Origin: Caulobacteraceae bacterium | GTDB lineage: Bacteria; Pseudomonadota; Alphaproteobacteria; Caulobacterales; Caulobacteraceae | Length of the DNA stretch: 8,091 nucleotides | NCBI GenBank assembly: GCA_013815405.1 | Contig: JACDGF010000080.1 | Location: 1-8,091 of the forward strand | Direction of reading: 5' to 3' | Part shown: positions 6,223 through 8,091 of the stretch, piece after piece | Position numbering within the stretch: position 1 is the first letter of the stretch | How the letters are laid out: each line of letters begins with the position of its first letter | Notes under the pieces: model-generated | Told to the model about the DNA's origin: nothing | The model's input: only the letters and a program-made list of their open reading frames with translations | Database searches by the model: none | Program-made: the position numbers and the translations under genes

Positions 6223-6480
6223 ATGGCTAGGCCTTCACCCCCCGCGGCCAGCGGCGGCCAGGCGATAAACGCGGCGACTTCCACCGCGAACGCCGCACGT
6301 AAGCTGGCGGCGGCGACGCTGGCGAGCGCGGTGATCACGGCGTCAGGGCGTCCCCATGCCGTGGGCGAAGCGATGGCGATCTATCAGGATTTCTTCCACG
6401 CCCTGTTTCCCAACCAAGGCAGCAGCCTCTACGAGGCCTGGAAGAAAGACGCCAGCCGCCTGACGACGGTTCACAACTAG
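6223..6480 (+). CDS. Small protein of unknown function (85 residues)
   Basis: I do not recognise a named family. The N-terminal ~25 residues are low-complexity, rich in Ala, Ser, Thr and Asn. Residues ~27-80 look folded and mostly helical: KLAAATLASAVITASGRPH, then EAMAIYQDFFHALFP, then LYEAWKKD. The ASGRPH turn between two helices, with a later Tyr-x-x-Trp, recalls short uncharacterised proteins of Caulobacterales, but this is memory of style, not a match. No cysteine, signal peptide or membrane helix is present. Start evidence is weak: GGGAG lies 12 nt before the ATG. It diverges from the histidine kinase, with a 212-bp gap that holds the hairpin at 6168-6186, and it converges on tRNA-Glu. 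It ends in TAG. Base composition is like its neighbours. Confidence 0.6.
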   Translation: MARPSPPAASGGQAINAATSTANAARKLAAATLASAVITASGRPHAVGEAMAIYQDFFHALFPNQGSSLYEAWKKDASRLTTVHN

Positions 6481-6489
6481 GCTGGCTCA

Positions 6490-6508
6490 TGGGCCTTCAC
6501 CCGGCCCA
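6490..6508 (+). repeat. Inverted repeat just after the small + strand gene
   Basis: TGGGCC (6490-6495) and GGCCCA (6503-6508) form a perfect 6-bp stem with a 7-nt loop, starting 10 bp after the TAG of the small gene. No T-tract follows on either strand, so it would be at best a weak terminator. In GC-rich DNA such repeats also arise by chance. Confidence 0.35.
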
Positions 6509-6573
6509 CGCCCTGGGCGTCCGGGCGCGGCCCAATCCACTTTGATCCCGATCGCCAGGCCGGTGAAAAAGCG

Positions 6574-6648
6574 TGGCAGGCCCTAGGGGAGTCGAACCCC
6601 TCTTCCCAGATTGAAAATCTGATGTCCTAACCGATAGACGAAGGGCCC
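6574..6648 (-). tRNA. tRNA-Glu (anticodon UUC)
   Basis: Full cloverleaf, read on the minus strand. The acceptor arm is GGGCCCT with AGGGCCT (one G-T pair at the end); the D arm is GTCTATCGGTTAGGAC; the anticodon stem TCAGA/TCTGG encloses the loop TTTTCAA, giving anticodon TTC; the T arm is AGGGG-TTCGACT-CCCCT. The discriminator is G and the 3' CCA is encoded (6576-6574). Five T residues follow 3 nt after the CCA (6570-6566), a possible end of the transcript. It lies 68 bp downstream of recJ on the same strand. I saw no repeat of its 3' end elsewhere in the window, so no sign of an integrated element here. Confidence 0.97.
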
Positions 6649-6716
6649 GGGCGGAACGCGGGAGCCAGGGGATATATCCGCCGGCCCCAGGCCGTGCAAG
6701 GAGACCGTGCGAGGGC

Positions 6717-8091
6717 TCACGACGGGCGGGCGCGCCGGGGATCGGCGGCGTCCTCGATGTGCAGTTCGACGCCGTCGCGGCCGTTCCAGTCGTCGGCCTT
6801 CAGCTTGCCGGCTACATGAAGGGCTGCCCCGCCAGCCATCAGCCGACGCCCCAGTTCGCTGTCTCCCGCCCGCCATGCCACGGCCTTGAGTCGGCCGCCC
6901 GCGGCGTCGACGAGGCCGCAGCGTATATGGCCGCCGCGAAGGGCCATGGGCCGGTCGGGCCTGACATCGGCCAGGGCGAACAGGGGTTCGGGATTGCCCG
7001 GGCCGAAAGGCGCCAGGGCCGCGAATTCGCCCAGCAGCGTCCGCGCGCCCGGGCCCGGGATCACCAGGGCGTCGATGTCCACGGCGTCGTCTTGGTTCGC
7101 CGCGGCCATCTCGTCGGCGAGGCGCCGGCAAAGGAAGGCGCGCAGTTCGGGGAGCGCCGAGGGCCGCAAGGTGAGACCCGCCGCCATGGCGTGCCCGCCG
7201 CCGGTCAGCAAAAGCCCCTCGTCGAAGGCGGCGTGGATCGCCCGGCCCAGATTGACCCCCGGCTGGGAGCGGCCCGAGCCCTTGCCGATGTCAGCGGCCC
7301 GGTCCAGCCCGACCACCACCACCGGCCGCCGGTAGCGCTCGCGAAGGCGGCTGGCGACGATGCCGATCACGCCGGGGTGCCAGCCTTCCCTTGCCACGAC
7401 GATCGCCGGCGCGGCCGGGTCGAAATTGCTGTCGCGGTCGATCGCGGTGATCGCCTCCTCGACGATCCGGCGCTCGACGTCCTTGCGCTCGGCGTTCAGG
7501 GAGTCGAGTTGGCCGGCCAGATCGATGGCTTCGGCCGGATCGTCGGTGGCGAGCAGGCGCGCGCCGAGGTCCGAGCGGCCGATACGCCCCCCCGCGTTGA
7601 TCCGCGGGCCCAGGATGAACCCGGCCTCGAAGACACCGGCGTCCCCGGCCTTCGCCCCGGCGACCCGCATCAGGGCGGCGAGCCCGGGGTTGGCCCAACT
7701 CGACATGCTTTTCAATCCCAACGCGGCCAGGGCGCGATTGAAACCGATCAGTTGGGTGACATCGCAGATGGCGCCCATGGCGGCCAGGTCGAGCCAGCGG
7801 CGCAGGTCCGGCTCGGCCAGGGTGGCGAACAGGCCCCGTCGCCGGGCCTCGCGATTGAGCGCGGCCAGGAGGACGAAGGTCACCCCCGCCGCGGCCAGCA
7901 TCCCCTGTCCCGAGACGCAGTCCGGCCGGTTGGGGTTGACGAGGGCCGCGACTGCCGGGGGAATGGCGCGCATCAGGTGATGGTCGATGACCACTACCTC
8001 CAGGCCGATCTCGCCTGCCGCCGCGATGGCGTCATGGGCGGCCGCCCCGCAATCGACCGTGATCACCAACTCCGTCCCCTCGGCGCGCAAG
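6717..8091 (-). CDS. recJ: Single-stranded-DNA-specific exonuclease RecJ, N-terminus beyond window
   Basis: 5'-to-3' exonuclease on single-stranded DNA, used in RecF-pathway recombination and in mismatch and base-excision repair; cytoplasmic. The last ~457 residues are visible, and roughly 120-150 are expected beyond the right edge. Visible motifs in order: VITVDCGAAAHD, then VVVIDHHL with the DHH signature, GAICDV, and GPRINAGGRIG. The DHHA1 part follows, with GWHPGVIGIVASRLRERY, GRSQPGVNLGRAI and TGGGHAMAAG, and finally the OB-fold-like C-terminal region around APFGPGNPEPLF. All key Asp and His residues in the visible part are present, and nothing suggests inactivation. The frame is open to the edge; the TTG near position 8090 is not the true start. 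It ends in TGA. Confidence 0.96.
   Translation of the reverse strand, partial: LRAEGTELVITVDCGAAAHDAIAAAGEIGLEVVVIDHHLMRAIPPAVAALVNPNRPDCVSGQGMLAAAGVTFVLLAALNREARRRGLFATLAEPDLRRWLDLAAMGAICDVTQLIGFNRALAALGLKSMSSWANPGLAALMRVAGAKAGDAGVFEAGFILGPRINAGGRIGRSDLGARLLATDDPAEAIDLAGQLDSLNAERKDVERRIVEEAITAIDRDSNFDPAAPAIVVAREGWHPGVIGIVASRLRERYRRPVVVVGLDRAADIGKGSGRSQPGVNLGRAIHAAFDEGLLLTGGGHAMAAGLTLRPSALPELRAFLCRRLADEMAAANQDDAVDIDALVIPGPGARTLLGEFAALAPFGPGNPEPLFALADVRPDRPMALRGGHIRCGLVDAAGGRLKAVAWRAGDSELGRRLMAGGAALHVAGKLKADDWNGRDGVELHIEDAADPRRARPS

Noticed and set aside
6574..6648. tRNA-Glu as an attachment site for a mobile element
   Set aside because: No integrase gene and no second copy of the tRNA 3' end were seen on either side.

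Overview
The window is GC-rich alphaproteobacterial chromosome, most likely from the Caulobacteraceae (Caulobacter/Phenylobacterium type). This is an inference from three things: the style of the cold-shock protein, with a long Pro/Arg/Gly-rich tail after the first domain; a HWE-type sensor kinase followed by a single receiver; and a candidate promoter resembling the Caulobacter sigma-73 consensus. Most genes lie on the minus strand and most of the sequence is coding. I see no insertion sequence, phage gene or CRISPR array.

Layout, left to right: (1) a CspA-family cold-shock gene on the minus strand, cut by the left edge, with its own candidate promoter; (2) cysQ, a 3'(2'),5'-bisphosphate nucleotidase of the inositol-monophosphatase superfamily; (3) modA, a periplasmic molybdate-binding protein; (4) modE, the molybdate-responsive regulator, 4 bp upstream of modA but interrupted by one in-frame TAG in its first molybdate-binding (Mop) domain; (5) a palindrome resembling a ModE operator, in front of modE and of (6) a divergent + strand gene for a small secreted DUF2059-like protein; (7) a frameshifted single-domain response regulator on the minus strand; (8) directly upstream of it, a soluble three-PAS HWE-family histidine kinase; (9) a small conserved-looking protein of unknown function on the + strand; (10) tRNA-Glu(UUC) with an encoded CCA, minus strand; (11) the C-terminal three quarters of recJ, minus strand, cut by the right edge.

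Functionally there are two modules. The first is a reduced molybdate module: modE and modA with a recognisable operator but no modB or modC in the window. The intact, divergently transcribed DUF2059-like gene may share the operator. The second is a kinase plus receiver module whose receiver gene is broken. recJ, tRNA-Glu, cysQ and the cold-shock gene are ordinary chromosomal genes. The most notable points are the ModE-like operator shared by divergent genes, the amber lesion in modE, and the receiver frameshift. Two independent gene lesions within about 1.5 kb mean either real decay or sequence errors, and the sequence alone cannot separate these.
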